Assembly: GCA_963922205.1 (NCBI GenBank)
Contig: CAWUHX010000084.1
Coordinates: 496,001 to 560,000 of the forward strand
Source of the DNA: Romanomermis culicivorax
Lineage: Eukaryota; Nematoda; Enoplea; Mermithida; Mermithidae
DNA: 64,000 bases
Direction: 5' to 3'
Within the stretch, counting starts at the first letter, position 1. Each line of letters opens with the position of its first letter. The notes beneath the pieces were generated by a model, which was not told where the DNA came from, made no database searches, and was given only the letters and a program-made list of their open reading frames with translations. Shown in pieces: positions 60,946 through 64,000 of the stretch. Made by a program: the position numbers and the translations under genes.

Positions 60946-61538
60946 TGTTGTAGTGTGTTTTCTGCCGATTTTTATTGTTTTGTCAAAACGCGTCCGAGGC
61001 CCGCAGGTGGCAAGTGGAGAGAGCAACGCCGACCACTAGCAGCCATCTTACTGTAGCGCACGTCGGTACGCGTGCGCTGGTCTCTCTCTATTCACTTATT
61101 GATTAACGTTATATTTTTCTTTTCGTATTTTCTACTACTTGTGTGCCCCGCCGGCCACCACTAGTACGTATTAGCAGCCTCCCACCACGCCTTCTCGTCT
61201 CTTTTCTCGCCCGTGCGTGGGAGTCGATCTATTGTTATTATTTTCTTTTCGTCTCGCTCGTCGCGTTTTTGTCACGTAAGTTTTCGTACTTTTATTGCGT
61301 AATAATAAATAGGTAGGAAAGTTCTCTCGCCTCTTGGTACTGAGCAATAAGGGAGACAATTAAAGAAACTAGGCTTTTCTTTAATTGTTGGGTTAATTAT
61401 TGTCGGGGTTTAAGTACCAGTAATTAGGTTATCGGGTAAACGTGGGTGTGGGACGCACGTACATTAAGGACGCAACCTCGGAATCCCAATCCTGCTCTCG
61501 CTGCATCATCTCCGCCCCGACCAAACCAAAATACAACA
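60946..61538 (+). repeat. 3' LTR of the young Gypsy
   Basis: 593 bp, the same length as the 5' LTR, with scattered single-base differences. Ends with TACAACA and is followed by the TGCT target duplication. Confidence 0.95.
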
Positions 61539-61542
61539 TGCT

Positions 61543-63535
61543 CACAAAACAATGCAGATTACCCTTTAAGCTTTGTATTGGGAAAACAAATCGATGTTGT
61601 CAGCAAAATAGTAAAACAAAAATAAGTGACAATTGGCGGCAGCGCTCCCATAACACATTTCCAATAATAATGAAAATACTACCAAAAATAGGTGAAACAG
61701 TGGCAACATAAATCTATGCAAATTTATTCTTTCTTCGCCACTTTTTGCCACGTCCTACCCCCTGTGCACTGATGCCCGAAGCTGAACACGTGCACCCATG
61801 GCAACCCTGACATTTTCCAGCATTCTAGTGCCAAAATCCCAAAAAATTCATGGTGTTTTGTGCTGGAGGTCTATTTACGAATTTTGTTGTTTTGCCAAAT
61901 TTATGAAAAATATTGCTGATTTCAAGATAATAATTTAGCTCATTAACAAGCTGAAAATATCTGTAGATTGTTGAAGCATGAACATCATTACATTAGGCCG
62001 GAAGAAATTAAATTTCAAATCATGAAATCAGTCATGAAAAGATTGGTCTTCCGACATTCTAGACTATCAGGATCCGAAAATTTTTCCGGCACTTCGTGCT
62101 GGAAGAAAGAATGTTTCATATGCAGTCTATGATTCTTCATTTTTGGCTATGCATTGACATGTCAGCCTTCCAGTTTATATGCAAGTTAGATTTTCCTCGC
62201 TTTAGTTTTTTGTCATAGTTGTTTCTTTTGTACTTTACAAACTTTTTGGCTTGAGAGGTAGAATTATTATAGAAATAATGAAGATGTAGAAGAAACTATT
62301 TTAGGAAAATAGAAACTGTTTTAGGAAAATTGTAAATTTATAATATTGAGTTGTGCTGAGTGTGGAATAAAGTTGAAAAGAGAAGTTTGGTTTTCCAATC
62401 TACTAATATGTAGTAATTTTACTTTTGAGTCTGTCTAATGCCACTATCCTCAAGAAAAAAATAAAGAATCGAGTACTAGTTAACAGTGAGACTTTATTAC
62501 ACTATAATTTGCTAAATATAATTAGTAAGGATGAATATCTCACGTCAATTTTCATCTAAAATTTGTACAAATATTTTTAGAAAGTACAAACAAATTTTAA
62601 ACCCTCGTTTGTACCAGTACAAACGAGTCGAGTACAAAAAAACAGTGTATTTTTGTTTTTTCTCTATTTTTGATAAATCAATGACTGCAGAAGCATGATT
62701 ATGTTCAGAAAAGCTCAAAAATGCATCAATAAAGCATAGAGTGTCATTTTTTAGCGAAAAAACGATATGGAAAAAATGGCCACAAAATTTTTGACCTCTT
62801 TCGCCAAATGGCGAAAGGGCCTCTGTAAAAAAATGGTGTGCAGTCTACAGACATTCCCTAAGCATACGCCTAAAGAGACTGCTAAGCATACATGTGCATG
62901 GTACCAGTTTCTGGCCGGGGATAAATCTCAAAATTGTTGGGTAGCAAATTTTTTTTCTAATTTTATAAAAGTGCAGTTTATTTAGGATACCAAACATGAT
63001 GTTCAGTTATTTCTACTGACTGGCACTGGTCGTCTAATAAACAGGTTGTTATTGACAAACAACCACAAAAAACTTCCAACCACTCATACCTGCACACAGG
63101 GTATGAATTTACCCTACCCTAAAGAAATTGGTAGAAATTTACTATAGGCCAAAAATTTGGCAAAAGTTTACCATAGGCCAAAAATTTGACAAAGTAGAAT
63201 GCAATCAACGTTTTGAAAAGATTACATTACAAAAAAAGATCAATTTAAAACACAGTTTATGATTAATGTCAGCAAACAACTTTGTTGAGTAATTGTTGGT
63301 ACAAAAGACAATAAAATTTCATTTCAAAGTAAAAAATTACTATATACCTGATTTCCGGAAAAAAATACCTAAGGACCAATTTCGGTCATTTTCTATACCC
63401 TGAGACCCCGACCAAGTGCATGTATGCAACCACTAATTGTACAGCTGAAGACTGGTTGACTAGAATTGACCAACAGGAAATCCCTGACCTAAGGCCCAGC
63501 CCGGGGATAATCCCCGGGCTCTCTCCCCATACATA
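61543..63535. other. AT-rich non-coding DNA
   Basis: No gene is seen. It contains the hairpin motif CCGGCACTTCGTGCTGG at 62086-62102, preceded by GATCCGAAAATTTTT. A short ATGGCGAAA-type stretch near 62800 includes GCCAAATGGC. A CCCGGGGATAATCCCCGGG palindrome is at about 63500-63518. Confidence 0.5.
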
Positions 63536-63964
63536 TAACGGAGCCCCGAGGTCTGGGGGGGTTGGGCGACTTTTTTGGGGCCCGGGGTCATTAATTCCCA
63601 AAATTCTGGGGGGAGGGGTCGCTCAAGGAAAAAAATTCGATTTTTTCACGAAAAAAGTTTGAAAAAATAGTTCAAAAAATAGTAATTTTCTCTAAAAAGA
63701 CCGAAAAAATGTATCCATGGTGCGAAGCGCCAAGCAAATCCACATATTTTACCATTTTTCGTTCGAAGATTGACAATTTTAATGAAAAAATTGACATTTT
63801 TCAGTATTTTTCCGACCAAAAGCATGGGGTCCCTACGGCTACCATATGGCTAGCCATTGGATTAGAAAATCCTGGGGGGGGCGGTCGCCTAATGGCTAGC
63901 CATATGGCCGACAATTTCTGGGGGGGGGGTTCTCATAGCACTTCCCCTCCCCAATCAAATGTGT
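63536..63964 (+). repeat. G-rich dispersed repeat, copy B
   Basis: It matches 9979-10405 over its full length, including the GGTGC-GAA-GCGCC hairpin (63719-63731) and the near-perfect inverted pair (63842-63860 and 63889-63907). The end contains G and C runs that vary in length between the copies. Confidence 0.85.
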
Positions 63965-64000
63965 GTCTCCCCCCCTATGCACATGTATGTTGCTAAGTCT

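Larger units (their letters stand above)
47352..61538 (+). mobile_element. Young 14.2-kb Ty3/Gypsy element with accessory ORFs
   Basis: Two 593-bp LTRs (TGTTGTAGTG...AATACAACA) flank gag, pol and a 5-kb accessory region. The 4-bp sequence TGCT is duplicated outside the ends (47348-47351 and 61539-61542). About seven differences separate the LTRs by eye, so the insertion is recent. The coding strand is distinctly GC-richer than the neighbourhood. Gag and pol lie in one frame separated by TGA. Confidence 0.97.

Overview
This window is eukaryotic, almost certainly from an invertebrate animal. It has GT-AG introns, AT-rich intergenic DNA with long microsatellites, and a dense pile-up of metazoan mobile elements: a Maverick/Polinton, Ty3/Gypsy elements, LINE relics, a hAT relic, a TA-duplicating MITE and a foldback-like element. 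I recognise no host gene, rRNA or tRNA, and I cannot name the species. All calls come from reading the sequence and its translations; no database was searched.

Layout. (1) 1-9689: a decayed Ty3/Gypsy-like retroelement whose 5' LTR is cut by the window edge. An envelope-like glycoprotein region lies between gag and protease. The reverse transcriptase has lost its YxDD box, and the 3' LTR carries an internal tandem duplication plus a 439-bp MITE. (2) 9690-11870: the 3' end of another Gypsy element, a G-rich dispersed repeat (second copy at 63.5 kb) and a foldback-like element whose inverted arms are 17-bp minisatellites. (3) 11871-32141: a complete 20,271-bp Maverick/Polinton with inverted repeats and a 6-bp target duplication AATATT. 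On the minus strand lie, from low to high coordinate, major capsid protein, a basic core-like protein, minor capsid protein, a membrane protein, adenain-type protease, retroviral-type integrase, four further small proteins, the packaging ATPase and a two-part gene of unknown function. On the plus strand are an 11-exon protein-primed DNA polymerase B and, near the left end, a small spliced gene in a GC-rich island. Polymerase B carries two in-frame TGA codons and a frameshift, and the major capsid gene is frameshifted, so this copy looks unable to act alone although integrase, protease, ATPase and minor capsid reading frames are open. (4) 32142-47351: repeat-rich DNA with a pair of ~0.7-kb inverted repeats, a hAT transposase tail, two LINE relics, G/C-rich repeat modules, and a long decayed coding relic on the minus strand (43680-47136) that I cannot assign. 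(5) 47352-61538: a young 14,187-bp Ty3/Gypsy element with 593-bp LTRs (about seven differences by eye) and a TGCT target duplication. Its gag and pol share one frame across a TGA. Downstream of pol is about 5 kb of accessory coding sequence containing a WRN/RNase D-like DEDDy 3'-5' exonuclease signature. (6) 61543-64000: AT-rich DNA and the second copy of the G-rich repeat.

How the parts work together. The Polinton genes form one virus-like module: polymerase B replicates from the termini, integrase inserts the copy, the ATPase packages DNA, and protease and the two capsid proteins build a virion. The young Gypsy element encodes the usual gag-protease-RT-RNase H-integrase chain plus an accessory protein with a predicted exonuclease domain, a PPPY motif and a long Arg/Ser/Pro-rich tail; this is the least conventional coding content in the window. 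A short hairpin motif next to an A/T box recurs at least ten times in the non-coding DNA and is not explained by any element I could delimit.
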